Made by a program: the position numbers and the translations under genes | The notes under the pieces: model-generated | Told to the model about the DNA's origin: nothing | The model's database searches: none | The model's input: the letters and a program-made list of their open reading frames with translations, nothing else | Part shown: positions 24,304 to 32,548 of the stretch, in pieces | How the letters are laid out: every line of letters begins with the position of its first letter | Numbering within the stretch: the stretch's first letter is position 1 | Source: Albimonas sp963977235 | GTDB lineage: Bacteria; Pseudomonadota; Alphaproteobacteria; Rhodobacterales; Rhodobacteraceae | NCBI RefSeq assembly: GCF_963977235.1 | Contig: NZ_CAXBOD010000003.1 | Span: forward strand, 62,001 to 126,000 | Length of the DNA: 64,000 nucleotides | Direction: 5' to 3'

Positions 24304-24831
24304 GTGGAACTGAAGGGGTCTCGCGTCATCGCCGCGCCCCGCGCCGCCGTCTGGCTGGCGCTGAACGACCCGGACGTGCTGGGCGCCTGCATCCCCGGCT
24401 GCCAGGAGCTGTCCGGCTCCCCCGAGGACGGCTTCGCCGCCACCGTCGTGCAGAAGGTCGGCCCGGTGAAGGCCACCTTCAAGGGCGAGGTCACCCTCCA
24501 GGACGTCGTCGAGGGCCAGAGCTACAGGATCGTCGGCGAAGGCAAGGGCGGCGCCGCCGGCTTCGCCAAGGGCGCCGCGGCCGTGAGCCTGACCGAACTG
24601 AGCGAAACCGAGACGCAGCTCGACTATGACGTCGAGGCGAAGGTGGGGGGCAAGCTCGCGCAGCTCGGCTCCCGCATCATCGACGGCTTCGCCAAGCAGA
24701 TGGCCGACAAGTTCTTCGGCAACTTCCAGAAGGTGGTCGAAGGCGGCGACAAGGACGAGGCCGGTCCCGAGGACATGCTCGAGGCCCCGGCCGAGGAGAA
24801 ACGCGGCTGGCTCAAGAAGCTGATCGGCTGA
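24304..24831 (+). CDS. coxG: CoxG-like SRPBCC protein (CO dehydrogenase subunit G family)
   Basis: 175 aa. The GTG at 24304 with AAGGAG 7 nt upstream and the family start (ELKGSRVIAAPRAAVWLALNDPDVLGACIPGC) is preferred over the ATG 33 nt earlier. The body is the SRPBCC/Bet v1-like fold (EDGFAATVVQKVGPVKATFKGEVTL ... GGKLAQLGSRIIDGFAKQMADKFFGNF) ending in an amphipathic segment. In carboxydotrophs CoxG helps recruit CO dehydrogenase to the membrane; in other clusters it accompanies molybdenum hydroxylases. It leads the coxS-coxM pair by 73 nt. Confidence 0.88.
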   Translation: MELKGSRVIAAPRAAVWLALNDPDVLGACIPGCQELSGSPEDGFAATVVQKVGPVKATFKGEVTLQDVVEGQSYRIVGEGKGGAAGFAKGAAAVSLTELSETETQLDYDVEAKVGGKLAQLGSRIIDGFAKQMADKFFGNFQKVVEGGDKDEAGPEDMLEAPAEEKRGWLKKLIG

Positions 24832-24904
24832 GAGCCGGCCAGCCGGCCGAGCCCGGCGCGGATACGAGCGAGCGAAACGCCAGCAAGACGGGGAGAACGC
24901 GGCG

Positions 24905-25393
24905 ATGCCGACGATTTCGATGACGGTGAACGGCAAATCCGTTTCCGGCGAGGCGGAGGGGCGCACCCTCCTGGTCAGCTTTCTGCGCGAGACGCTGGGC
25001 ATGACCGGGACCCACGTGGGCTGCGACACCTCCCAGTGCGGCGCCTGCGTGGTGCACGTCGACGGGAACAGCGTGAAGTCCTGCACCATGTTCGCGGCCG
25101 AGGCCGAGGGCGCGCAGGTGACCACGATCGAGGGGATGGCCAATCCCGACGGCTCGCTGGGCGTGATCCAGCAGGCCTTCCAGGACAACCACGGCCTGCA
25201 GTGCGGCTTCTGCACCCCGGGCATGGTGATGACCGCGGCCGACCTTCTCAAGACCAACCCCAACCCCTCCGAGAAGGAGGTGCGGGAGTATCTGGAAGGG
25301 AACCTGTGCCGCTGCACGGGCTACCACAACATCGTCAAGTCGATCCTCGCCGCCGCCGCCACGCTGCGTGGCGAGCAGGTCGCGGCCGAGTAA
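24905..25393 (+). CDS. coxS: Molybdenum hydroxylase small subunit, two [2Fe-2S] clusters (CoxS-like)
   Basis: 162 aa. The N-terminal ferredoxin-like domain has the plant-type cluster CDTSQCGAC plus a later Cys (SCTMF). The C-terminal four-helix domain has the second cluster, CGFCTPG ... NLCRCTGYHNIV. It passes electrons from the Mo-cofactor subunit to the FAD subunit. Length and all eight Cys are normal. It is followed by coxM after 13 nt. The large subunit gene usually found in such operons is absent. Confidence 0.95.
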   Translation: MPTISMTVNGKSVSGEAEGRTLLVSFLRETLGMTGTHVGCDTSQCGACVVHVDGNSVKSCTMFAAEAEGAQVTTIEGMANPDGSLGVIQQAFQDNHGLQCGFCTPGMVMTAADLLKTNPNPSEKEVREYLEGNLCRCTGYHNIVKSILAAAATLRGEQVAAE

Positions 25394-25406
25394 GGGGGAC
25401 GCGCAG

Positions 25407-26201
25407 ATGTATGCCTTCGACCTCGTCAAACCCAAATCGCTCGCCGAAGCCATCGAGGCTCTGCAGGCCGATGAGGCCCAGCCGCTGAGCGGCGGCCAGA
25501 CCCTGATCCCGACCCTCAAGCAGCGCCTGGCGATGCCCGGCTCGCTGGTCAGCCTTGCGGGCATCGCCGAGCTGGTCGGCATCTCCGCCTCGGGCGGGGT
25601 GCTGTCGGTGAAGGGCGCCTCGACCCACGGGATGGTGGCCGGTCAGACCGACTTCCCGGGCCTCGCGGCGCTGGCGCAGAAGATCGGCGACCCGGCCGTG
25701 CGCCACCGCGGCACCATGGGCGGCTCGATCGCCAACAACGACCCGGCGGCCTGCTACCCCTCGGCCGCGCTGGCCTGCGGCGCGACCATCGTCGTGGCCG
25801 GCAAGGGCGGCGCGCGCGAGATCGCGGCCGACGACTTTTTCCAGGGCCTGTTCGCCACCGCGCTCGAGGAAGGGGAGATCGTCACCGAGATCCGCTACCC
25901 GATCCCGCAGGCCTCGAACTATCAGAAGTTCGAGCAGCCGGCCTCGCGCTTCCCGCTGGTGGGCGTCTTCGTCGCGAAGTTCGCCGACAAGGTGGGCGTG
26001 GCGGTGACCGGCGCCGGCGAGAACGGCGTCTTCCGCTGGAAAGAGGCCGAGGCGGCGCTGGCGAGCAACTTCTCGGCCGACGCGGTCGAGGGGCTGAGCG
26101 TCTCGGCCGACGGCCTGATGGGCGACATCCACGCCACGCCCGAGTATCGCGCTCACCTGATCAAGGTGATGACCCGGCGCGCCGTGGCCGCCTGCGCCTG
26201 A
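25407..26201 (+). CDS. coxM: Molybdenum hydroxylase FAD-binding medium subunit (CoxM-like)
   Basis: 264 aa. FAD-binding motifs are LSGGQTLIPTLKQRLAMPG (first loop) and RHRGTMGGSIANNDPAACYP, where TxGGxxAxxxPAAcyP is the second loop. The CO_deh_flav C-terminal domain follows (FPLVGVFVAKFADKVGVAVTGAG...). It would take electrons from CoxS and pass them to quinone or another acceptor. The ATG at 25407 is the family start. It is the last gene of the three-gene unit and is followed by a terminator. The MoCo subunit CoxL is not encoded between 24304 and 26201. Confidence 0.94.
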   Translation: MYAFDLVKPKSLAEAIEALQADEAQPLSGGQTLIPTLKQRLAMPGSLVSLAGIAELVGISASGGVLSVKGASTHGMVAGQTDFPGLAALAQKIGDPAVRHRGTMGGSIANNDPAACYPSAALACGATIVVAGKGGAREIAADDFFQGLFATALEEGEIVTEIRYPIPQASNYQKFEQPASRFPLVGVFVAKFADKVGVAVTGAGENGVFRWKEAEAALASNFSADAVEGLSVSADGLMGDIHATPEYRAHLIKVMTRRAVAACA

Positions 26202-26215
26202 GCGCGCGACCCTTC

Positions 26216-26244
26216 GGGCCGCCGGCGATCCCGGCGGCCCCTTT
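26216..26244 (+). terminator. Intrinsic terminator after coxM
   Basis: A 10-bp stem, GGGCCGCCGG (26216-26225) / CCGGCGGCCC (26231-26240), with a 5-nt loop is followed by CTTTG. Confidence 0.75.
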
Positions 26245-26298
26245 GCGATGCATTGCGCCCGCGCGGAGCGGCGGCTATCGAAGGGACGCCGCGCGTGG

Positions 26299-26374
26299 GG
26301 GCCCGTAGCTCAACGGTCAGAGCAGACCGCTCATAACGGTTTGGTTGCAGGTTCGAATCCTGCCGGGCCTACCA
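26299..26374 (+). tRNA. tRNA with CAU anticodon, probably tRNA-Ile2 (lysidine type)
   Basis: A complete cloverleaf with encoded CCA. The acceptor stem is GGGCCCG/CGGGCCT, the D-arm GCTC...GAGC, the anticodon arm GACCG-CTCATAA-CGGTT (anticodon CAU) and the T-arm GCAGG-TTCGAAT-CCTGC. Of the three CAU tRNAs, the body (acceptor GGGCCCG and a long GGTTTGGTT variable region) resembles tRNA-Ile2, whose C34 is modified to lysidine by TilS, more than initiator or elongator Met. The initiator is ruled out because it lacks the three G-C pairs at the anticodon stem base. Confidence 0.9.
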
Positions 26375-26531
26375 GCGCAAGCCGGATGCGCCCCGCCCCG
26401 CCGACGCCCCGCCCCGCCGACGCCCGCCCCGGGCGTTGTTCTCGCGGCGCGGACACCTACCTCAGGACCTGCGAGCGCGCCCGACGGCGCGGCCAGCCGG
26501 ACCTGCTCTCCGAAACCGGGAGGACCCCCCG

Positions 26532-27965
26532 ATGAACTATCCCGATACCCAGCTGCTGATCGATGGCGAATGGCGCGGCGGCGTCGAGGACCGCTGGATC
26601 GACGTGCTCGATCCGGCCACCGACGAGGTGGTCGGCCGCGTGGCCCACGCCACCCGTCCCGACCTCGACGCGGCGCTGAAGGCTGCCAAGCTGGGGTTTG
26701 CGACCTGGTCGGGCATCTCGGCCTATGACCGCGCCAAGATGATGCGCAAGGCCGCCGACAACCTGCGCGCCCGCGCCGACGAGATCGCCTACATGATGAC
26801 CCGCGAGCAGGGCAAACCGCTCGCCGAGGCCAAGGGCGAGGCGCTGGCCGGCGCCGATGTCATCGACTGGTTCGCCGAGGAGGCGCGCCGCACCTACGGG
26901 ATGATCATCCCCGCCCGCGCCCCCGGCGTGACCCAGATGGCGATGAAGATCCCCGTCGGCCCCGTGGCCGCCTTCACGCCCTGGAACTTCCCGATCAACC
27001 AGGTGGTGCGCAAGCTTTCGGCCGCGCTCGCCACCGGCTGCTCGATCATCGTCAAGGCGCCCGAGGAGACCCCGGCCTCTCCCGCCGCCCTGATCAGGGC
27101 TTTCCAGGATGCGGGCATCCCCGCGGGCGTGATCAACCTGGTCTACGGCGTCCCCGCCGAGATCTCGGAGTATCTGATCGCCCACCCGGTGATCCGCAAG
27201 GTGACCTTCACCGGCTCGACCCCGGTGGGCAAGCTGCTGGCGGGCCTCGCCGGGCAGCACATGAAGCGCGCCACGATGGAGCTGGGCGGCCACGCGCCGG
27301 CCATCGTCTTCGACGACGCCGACCTGTCGGCGGCCACCAAGCAGCTGGTCGCCTTCAAGACCCGCAACGCGGGGCAGGTCTGCATCTCGCCGACCCGCTT
27401 CCTGGTGCAGGAGAAGGTCTACGACAAGTTCGTCGCCGACTTCACCTCGGCCTATGGCGCGATGGTGGTGGGCAACGGGCTCGAGAAGGACAGCCAGATG
27501 GGCCCGCTGGCCAACGAGCGGCGGATCCCGACCATCGACGCGATGGTCAACGACGCCCGCGAGCGCGGCGCCGAGATCACCACCGGCGGCGAGCGGATCG
27601 GCAACGTGGGCAACTTCTACAAGCCCACCGTGATCGCCGGCGCGCCGCTGGATTCCAAGATCATGAACGAGGAGCCCTTCGGCCCCGTCGCCGTGATCAA
27701 CCGCTTCAAGGACTTCGACGAGGTGATCGAGGAGGCCAACCGCCTGCCCTACGGCCTCGCGTCCTACGCCTACACCGGCTCGGGCACGACGGCGCAGAAG
27801 CTGGGGATGCAGATCGAGGCGGGCATGACCTCAATCAACCACATCGGCCTCGCGCTCCCCGAGGTGCCCTTCGGCGGCATGAAGGACTCGGGCTACGGCT
27901 CCGAGGGCGGCTCCGAGGCGGTCGAGCCCTACCTGGTGCAGAAGTTCGTCACCACGATGGCCTGA
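26532..27965 (+). CDS. NAD(P)-dependent aldehyde dehydrogenase (succinate-semialdehyde dehydrogenase type)
   Basis: 477 aa with all ALDH landmarks: TPWNFPINQVVRKLSAALATGCSIIVKAPEETP (cofactor region), FTGSTPVGK, general base E250 in MELGGHAP and nucleophile C284 in GQVCISPTRF, plus EEPFGPVAVI near the end. A long GabD-like helix IPARAPGVTQMAMKIPVGPV and the Pro/Thr after the Cys fit the SSADH/GabD clade. The exact aldehyde is uncertain. It is monocistronic: tRNA upstream, strong terminator downstream. Confidence 0.92.
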   Translation: MNYPDTQLLIDGEWRGGVEDRWIDVLDPATDEVVGRVAHATRPDLDAALKAAKLGFATWSGISAYDRAKMMRKAADNLRARADEIAYMMTREQGKPLAEAKGEALAGADVIDWFAEEARRTYGMIIPARAPGVTQMAMKIPVGPVAAFTPWNFPINQVVRKLSAALATGCSIIVKAPEETPASPAALIRAFQDAGIPAGVINLVYGVPAEISEYLIAHPVIRKVTFTGSTPVGKLLAGLAGQHMKRATMELGGHAPAIVFDDADLSAATKQLVAFKTRNAGQVCISPTRFLVQEKVYDKFVADFTSAYGAMVVGNGLEKDSQMGPLANERRIPTIDAMVNDARERGAEITTGGERIGNVGNFYKPTVIAGAPLDSKIMNEEPFGPVAVINRFKDFDEVIEEANRLPYGLASYAYTGSGTTAQKLGMQIEAGMTSINHIGLALPEVPFGGMKDSGYGSEGGSEAVEPYLVQKFVTTMA

Positions 27966-27988
27966 GCGGGCCGGCATCGCCTGAAGAC

Positions 27989-28020
27989 AAGCGCCCGGCG
28001 GGACACCGCCGGGCGCTTTC
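27989..28020. terminator. Intrinsic terminator (bidirectional)
   Basis: A 13-bp perfect stem, AAGCGCCCGGCGG (27989-28001) / CCGCCGGGCGCTT (28006-28018), with GACA loop and TTTC tail ends the aldehyde dehydrogenase gene and faces the convergent small gene. Confidence 0.9.
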
Positions 28021-28024
28021 CGTT

Positions 28025-28381
28025 TCAGGCCTGCCCTTGCGCGTAGAGGTCGGGGCGCAGGTCACGTGCGCGCCAATCCTCGGGCAGCCCGTCGTCGTGA
28101 TAGGCGAAGACCTCCAGCAGCACGTCGCCGGCGTCGGGAAACACCACGCAGCCGAAGCGATCGGGCCGGTCGTCGAGGGAGAAGGACACGCGACCGCTCG
28201 AGGCCTGAGCCTGCGTGAGCATCGCGGCCGGGATCGGCGCGCCGAGCGTGAACAGGGAATAGGCCCCATGCCCGGTCCATTCGTAGCTCAGCCGCCGCGC
28301 CCCGGCGACACGGGCGGCGAGATCCGGGTCCGCCAGGGACAGGATCATCGTGAGCAGCGTCTTTTCGGATGCGTCGTCCAT
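28025..28381 (-). CDS. Hypothetical protein, 118 aa
   Basis: A soluble acidic protein (MDDASEKTLLTMILSLADPDLAARV ... SYEWTGHGAYSLFTL ... SGRVSFSLDDRPDRFGCVVFPDAGDVLLEVFAYHDDGLP) with normal codon use and a plausible alpha/beta pattern. I do not recognise the family. It is separated from the upstream XRE regulator by a terminator hairpin, so it probably has its own promoter. Confidence 0.65.
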   Translation of the reverse strand: MDDASEKTLLTMILSLADPDLAARVAGARRLSYEWTGHGAYSLFTLGAPIPAAMLTQAQASSGRVSFSLDDRPDRFGCVVFPDAGDVLLEVFAYHDDGLPEDWRARDLRPDLYAQGQA

Positions 28382-28463
28382 TCCCGCGGGTTCCTGGCTG
28401 GCGCCGGCCGAAACGATGCCTCGCCCTCGCGTCGCGGCGCAAGGCGCCTCGCCTGCGATGCCG

Positions 28464-28493
28464 AACGCCCGGCGGAGAGATCCGCCGGGCGTT
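28464..28493 (-). terminator. Hairpin terminator after the XRE regulator
   Basis: A 12-bp perfect stem, AACGCCCGGCGG (28464-28475) / CCGCCGGGCGTT (28482-28493), with a 6-nt loop lies 20 nt beyond the XRE gene stop. Confidence 0.75.
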
Positions 28494-28513
28494 TCGCGTT
28501 TCAGCGGGGCGCG

Positions 28514-28723
28514 TCAGTCCCCGTCGTCCGCCAGCGCGAACAGGTCGTGGACGCTGGTTCCCAGAGCGCGGGCCAGCTTCAGGGCCAGCACGGTCGAGGG
28601 CACGAAGACCCGGTTCTCGACCGTGTTGATGGTCTTGCGCGAGACGCCCACCCGCTCGGCCAGCTGCGCCTGGGTCAGGCCGGCTTCCTTGCGCCGTTCG
28701 GCCAGGCAGGTGGTCAGCTCCAT
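28514..28723 (-). CDS. Small XRE-family helix-turn-helix regulator
   Basis: 69 aa, essentially one Cro/CI-type HTH: LAERRKEAGLTQAQLAERVGVSRKTINTVENRVFVPSTVLALKLARALG, followed by a short acidic tail. This minimal form is widespread next to small membrane proteins. Its start overlaps the end of the upstream membrane-protein gene by 10 nt, so the two are co-translated. Twin GTAAC-N6-GTTAC palindromes over the operon promoter make autorepression likely. Confidence 0.92.
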   Translation of the reverse strand: MELTTCLAERRKEAGLTQAQLAERVGVSRKTINTVENRVFVPSTVLALKLARALGTSVHDLFALADDGD

Positions 28724-29127
28724 GCCCTGCCCCGCAGGTCCAGCGCCACGAAGCCCAGCAGGTAGGCCGCGGCGGTCAGCGTGCCCATCGCCGCGTAGGC
28801 CACCGGATAACCCACCCAGCCCTGCGCCAGCGCCACCGCAAAGAGGGGGTAGAGCATCAGCCCCACCCAGAAGCCGAGCTGCTGGGCGCGGCGGTTGTCG
28901 ACGACGTAGCCCTCATCCATGGCCTGCCGCGCCTGGCAACGCCCGGCGCTTCGCGCAGCCGCCGTGATGACCAGCGCCGAGGCCAGCCCGCACACGCCCG
29001 GCAGCCAGAACGGCAACGGATCGGGCCGCCCCTGCGCCAACGCCAGCACCGCGTAGAGCAGGCAGACCGCCCCGGTCAGCCCGAGGACGACGATCCGCGT
29101 TGCGGAAATGAACTCGCTTGAAGCCAT
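28714..29127 (-). CDS. Four-helix inner-membrane protein paired with an XRE regulator
   Basis: 137 aa with four predicted membrane helices (about residues 10-32, 42-60, 85-105, 110-130) separated by the polar loop RSAGRCQARQAMDEGYVVDNRRAQQ. I do not recognise a named family, although its size and the overlapping XRE gene match two-gene units seen widely in bacteria. The start at 29127 is fixed by GGAGAGACC upstream; the open frame extends 19 codons further but would run into the operator region. Confidence 0.75.
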   Translation of the reverse strand: MASSEFISATRIVVLGLTGAVCLLYAVLALAQGRPDPLPFWLPGVCGLASALVITAAARSAGRCQARQAMDEGYVVDNRRAQQLGFWVGLMLYPLFAVALAQGWVGYPVAYAAMGTLTAAAYLLGFVALDLRGRAWS

Positions 29128-29140
29128 GTTGGTCTCTCCT

Positions 29141-29190
29141 GTAACCTGTGGGTTACATATGACGAGTCGCACGAGTAACGTCAAGGTTAC
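29141..29190 (-). promoter_or_regulatory. Promoter with two identical-architecture operators for the membrane-protein/XRE operon
   Basis: On the minus strand, TTGACG (29184-29179) and CATATG (29161-29156) are 17 bp apart. Two GTAAC-N6-GTTAC palindromes flank or overlap them: 29141-29156 (part of the 18-bp TGTAACC-TGTG-GGTTACA) at the -10/start site, and 29175-29190 covering the -35. Centres are 34 bp apart. This is a classical two-operator arrangement for autoregulation. Confidence 0.75.
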
Positions 29191-29448
29191 ATTTTCCAGT
29201 CACGCGGCCGCAGGTTCCGGCCCCCGCAAAGAACCCCTGCCGCGCCTCACCCGCACGCCGGCGGCGCACGGTCATGCCCTCCGCCACAGCGCCCCGCGCG
29301 GCGCCGTCGGCCACGCGACAAAATGCGGTCCCTACGCGTCGCCTAGCGGAACGCATCGCCATTGCACCCCGCCGCCCGCCCGGCGATAGTGCGCCCAACC
29401 GAGCGCAGGCGGCCAGCAGAGCCGCCCGACCCCCAGGGGAGGATCCGA

Positions 29449-30267
29449 ATGACCATCGCACGCGACCCGCGCTTTGATTTTACCGGCCGGAAAGTATTCG
29501 TCGCCGGCGGTACCAGCGGCATCAACCAGGGCATCGCCGAGGCCTTCGCGGTCAACGGCGCCACGGTGGGCGTGTTCTCGCGCAGCCAGGAGAAGGTGGA
29601 CGCGGCGGTCGAGCGTCTGAAGGCCCTCGGCGACGCCCCTGCCTTCGGCATGGCCGGCGACGTGCGCAAGCCCGAGACGGTCGAGGCCGCGCTCAAAGCC
29701 TTCCACGAGGCGCATGGCGAGATCGACGTGCTGGTCTCGGGCGCCGCTGGCAACTTCCTCGCGCCGGCGGCCGAGATGTCGCCCAACGCCTTCGCCACCG
29801 TGATCGGCATCGACCTCAACGGCACCTTCAACGTGCTGCGGCTGGGCTATCACTACGCGGCCAAGCCCGGCTGCTCGATGGTGGTGATCTCGGCCCCCCA
29901 GTCGACGCGCCCGACGATGTACCAGGCCCACGCCTGCGCGGCGAAGGCGGGCATCGACCAGCTGATCCGCACGCTCGCGCTCGAGTGGGGGCCCCAGGGG
30001 ATCCGGGTCAACGGCATCGTGCCCGGCCCCATCGCGGGCACCGAGGGCGTGGACCGCCTCTTCAACACCGACGAGGCGCGCCAGCGCCTGCTCGACAAGA
30101 CGCCGCTGCGGATGATGGGCGGGCTCGAGGACTGCGCCAACATGGCGATGGTGCTGTCCACGGACCTGTCGAAATACGTCACCAGCGCGATCATCCCCGT
30201 CGACGGCGGCTCGACCGTCGCCGGCGGGTCCGACTACGGCTCCGACGTCTCGCGTCGGAACGCCTGA
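29449..30267 (+). CDS. SDR oxidoreductase, 2,4-dienoyl-CoA reductase (DECR) type
   Basis: 272 aa. The NADP motif VAGGTSGINQGIAEAF and NN/SG block VLVSGAAGNFLAPAAEMS are present. At the catalytic centre the classical YxxxK Tyr is replaced (YQAHACAAKAG), and the end reads ALEWGPQGIRVNGIVPGPIAGTEGVDRL. Both features are typical of the DECR branch, which reduces 2,4-dienoyl-CoA in unsaturated fatty-acid beta-oxidation. GGGGAGGATCC lies before the ATG. It is the first gene of a lipid-oxidation run: a second SDR follows after 26 nt. Confidence 0.88.
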   Translation: MTIARDPRFDFTGRKVFVAGGTSGINQGIAEAFAVNGATVGVFSRSQEKVDAAVERLKALGDAPAFGMAGDVRKPETVEAALKAFHEAHGEIDVLVSGAAGNFLAPAAEMSPNAFATVIGIDLNGTFNVLRLGYHYAAKPGCSMVVISAPQSTRPTMYQAHACAAKAGIDQLIRTLALEWGPQGIRVNGIVPGPIAGTEGVDRLFNTDEARQRLLDKTPLRMMGGLEDCANMAMVLSTDLSKYVTSAIIPVDGGSTVAGGSDYGSDVSRRNA

Positions 30268-30293
30268 TCCATCAGCACCGAGGAGATCTCCTT

Positions 30294-31208
30294 ATGAGCG
30301 GACTTCTGGACGGCAAGGTCGTCGTCGTCACCGGCGCGGGCGGCGGCATCGGCCGCGACCTGGCGCTCGCCTGCGGCAAGGCCGGGGCCAAGGTCGTGGT
30401 CAACGACATCGGCGCCTCGATCACCGGCGAGGGCGGCGACGCCGGCCCCGCCCAGCAGGTCGCCGACGAGATCAAGGCCGCCGGCGGCGAGGCCGTGCCC
30501 AACACCGACTCGGTCGCCGAGGCCAAGGCCGCCAACGCCATCATCCAGCAGGCCGTAGACACCTACGGCCGCGTCGACGGCGTGATCAACAACGCCGGCA
30601 TCCTGCGCGACCGCATCTTCCACAAGATGTCCGAGCCGGAGTGGGACGCGGTCATCAAGGTGCATCTCTACGGCGCCTACTACATGTCCAAGGCCGCCGG
30701 CGCCCATTTCAAGGAGCAGGAGTCGGGCGCCTTCGTGCACATGACCTCGACCTCCGGGCTGATCGGCAACTTCGGGCAGGCCAACTACTCGGCCGCGAAG
30801 CTGGGGATCGCCGCGCTGTCGAAGTCGATCGCGCTGGACATGCAGCGCTTCAACGTCCGCTCGAACTGCATCGCGCCCTTCGCCTGGTCGCGCATGATCG
30901 CCTCGATCCCCGTGGACACGCCCGAGCAGGCCGCACGCGTCGAGAAGATGAAGCGCATGACCACGGCCAAGATCGCGCCGCTGGCCGTCGCGCTGCTCTC
31001 GGACAAGGGCGAGGACGCCAACGGTCAGATCTTCGCCGTGCGCGCCAACGAGATCTTCCTGATGAGCCAGCCGCGCCCGGTCCGCTCGGTCCACACCGCC
31101 GAGGGCTGGACCCCCGAGAGCGTGATCGAGACCGCGCTGCCCGCCCTGAAGGGCAGCTTCTACGACCTCGACCGGTCCGGCGACATCTTCACCTGGGATC
31201 CCATCTGA
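30294..31208 (+). CDS. SDR oxidoreductase, multifunctional-enzyme-2 type 3-hydroxyacyl-CoA dehydrogenase
   Basis: 304 aa. The NAD motif TGAGGGIGRDLALACGKAGAKVVVNDIG and the long insertion GEGGDAGPAQQVADEI are hallmarks of MFE-2/HSD17B4-like dehydrogenases. NNAGILRDRIFHKMSE, catalytic Ser (TSTSGLIGNFGQ) and Tyr-Lys (YSAAK) are intact, as is the C-terminal extension seen in this subfamily. It would oxidise (3R)-hydroxyacyl-CoA. AGGAGATC precedes the ATG at 30294. Confidence 0.9.
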   Translation: MSGLLDGKVVVVTGAGGGIGRDLALACGKAGAKVVVNDIGASITGEGGDAGPAQQVADEIKAAGGEAVPNTDSVAEAKAANAIIQQAVDTYGRVDGVINNAGILRDRIFHKMSEPEWDAVIKVHLYGAYYMSKAAGAHFKEQESGAFVHMTSTSGLIGNFGQANYSAAKLGIAALSKSIALDMQRFNVRSNCIAPFAWSRMIASIPVDTPEQAARVEKMKRMTTAKIAPLAVALLSDKGEDANGQIFAVRANEIFLMSQPRPVRSVHTAEGWTPESVIETALPALKGSFYDLDRSGDIFTWDPI

Positions 31209-31318
31209 TCCCGGCCCCGGCCCGCCCCCTGGGGCGGGCCGCCCCCGGACGCGATCCCATGCGCCGGCCGCCGCCGACGCATCGCAACGCGCCCCAAGAC
31301 ACCTCACGGGAGATGACC

Positions 31319-32494
31319 ATGGCCAACGCCGGCGTCGACGACGACATCTTCGAAGCCCTGCTCGACACCGTTTCGCGCTTCGCGCGCGAGCGCCTGATCC
31401 CCGCCGAGGAGACGGTGGAGGAGACCGACGAGATCCCCGCCGACATCGTCGCGGAGATGAAGGAGATGGGCCTCTTCGGCATCTCCATCGGCGAGGAGCA
31501 CGGGGGCCTCGGCCTCTCGACCCTGCAGGAGGCCAAGCTGATCGAGGCGCTGTGCTACGCCTCCCTCGTCTTCCGCTCGCTGATCGGGACCACGGTGGGC
31601 ATCGGCTCCCAGGGCATCGTGATGGACGGGACCGACGCGCAGAAGGCGGAGTGGCTGCCCAGGCTCGCCACCGGCGAGGCGATCTCGGCCTTCGCGCTGA
31701 CCGAGCCGGACTATGGCTCCGACGCCTCGCGCATCAAGACCTCGGCCCGGCGCGAGGGCGACGACTTCGTCATCAACGGCACCAAGCGCTACATCACCAA
31801 CGCGCCCTACGCGACGGTGTTCACGGTGATGGCGCGGTCCAACCCCGAGATCTCGGGCGCGCGCGGCATCTCGGCCTTCATCGTGCCCGCCGACACGCCC
31901 GGCATCACGGTCGCCACGCCCGACCGCAAGATGGGCCAGCGCGGCGCCAAGACCGCCGACGTGATCTTCGAGAACGTGCGCGTCCCCGCCTCCGCCATCG
32001 TCGGGGGGCCCGAGAACGAGGGCAAGGGCTTCGTCACCGCGATGAAGGTGCTGGACCGCGGCCGGGTGCATATCTCGGGCATGGCGACGGGCACGGCGCA
32101 GCGGATGCTGGACATGGCCACCGACTACGCCATGGACCGCAAGACCATGGAGAAGCCGATCGCCGAGCATCAGCTCGTCCAGGCGATGCTGGCCGACTGC
32201 CAGACCGAGATCTACGCGATGCGCTCGCTCGCCCACATGGCGGCCGTCCTCTACGACACCAAGGGCGCGGCCCCGATGGAGGCCGCCTGCGCGAAGTATT
32301 TCACCACCGAGGCCGCGGGCCGGATTGCGGATCGCTGCGTGCAGATCTTCGGCGGCGCCGGCTACATGGCCGAATACGCGATCGAGCGGCTGTATCGCGA
32401 CGTGCGCCTGCTGCGCATCTACGAGGGCACCAGCCAGATCCAGCAGACCACCATCGCCAAGGGCCTGGTCAAGCGCCGCGCCGAGCAGCGCTGA
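31319..32494 (+). CDS. Acyl-CoA dehydrogenase
   Basis: 391 aa flavoprotein with N-terminal helical domain, FAD/substrate motif FALTEPDYGSDASRIKTSA (ACAD signature 1), ITNAPYATVFTVMAR, and the C-terminal catalytic glutamate in RIYEGTSQIQQTTIAKGLVKR (signature 2 region QIFGGAGYMAEYAIERLYRDVR). It introduces the alpha-beta double bond in acyl-CoA and passes electrons to ETF. The ATG at 31319 is preferred over 31313 because GGGAG is 7 nt upstream of it. It is last in the beta-oxidation run and is followed by a terminator. Confidence 0.95.
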   Translation: MANAGVDDDIFEALLDTVSRFARERLIPAEETVEETDEIPADIVAEMKEMGLFGISIGEEHGGLGLSTLQEAKLIEALCYASLVFRSLIGTTVGIGSQGIVMDGTDAQKAEWLPRLATGEAISAFALTEPDYGSDASRIKTSARREGDDFVINGTKRYITNAPYATVFTVMARSNPEISGARGISAFIVPADTPGITVATPDRKMGQRGAKTADVIFENVRVPASAIVGGPENEGKGFVTAMKVLDRGRVHISGMATGTAQRMLDMATDYAMDRKTMEKPIAEHQLVQAMLADCQTEIYAMRSLAHMAAVLYDTKGAAPMEAACAKYFTTEAAGRIADRCVQIFGGAGYMAEYAIERLYRDVRLLRIYEGTSQIQQTTIAKGLVKRRAEQR

Positions 32495-32516
32495 GCGCCT
32501 GAGCGCGTCGAAGACC

Positions 32517-32548
32517 AAGGGGGCGGGCGCGTCGGCGCTCGCCCCTTT
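32517..32548 (+). terminator. Intrinsic terminator after the acyl-CoA dehydrogenase gene
   Basis: A 13-bp stem with one bulge and one G-U pair (32517-32530 with 32535-32547; AAGGGGGCGGGCGC / GCGCTCGCCCCTT) is followed by a T-rich tail (TTTCGCGTT). Confidence 0.75.

Noticed and set aside
26299..26374. Annotation of the CAU tRNA as elongator or initiator tRNA-Met
   Set aside because: Initiator features are absent and the acceptor/variable-region sequence looks more like tRNA-Ile2. The elongator Met assignment cannot be fully excluded without a covariance model and tilS-determinant analysis.
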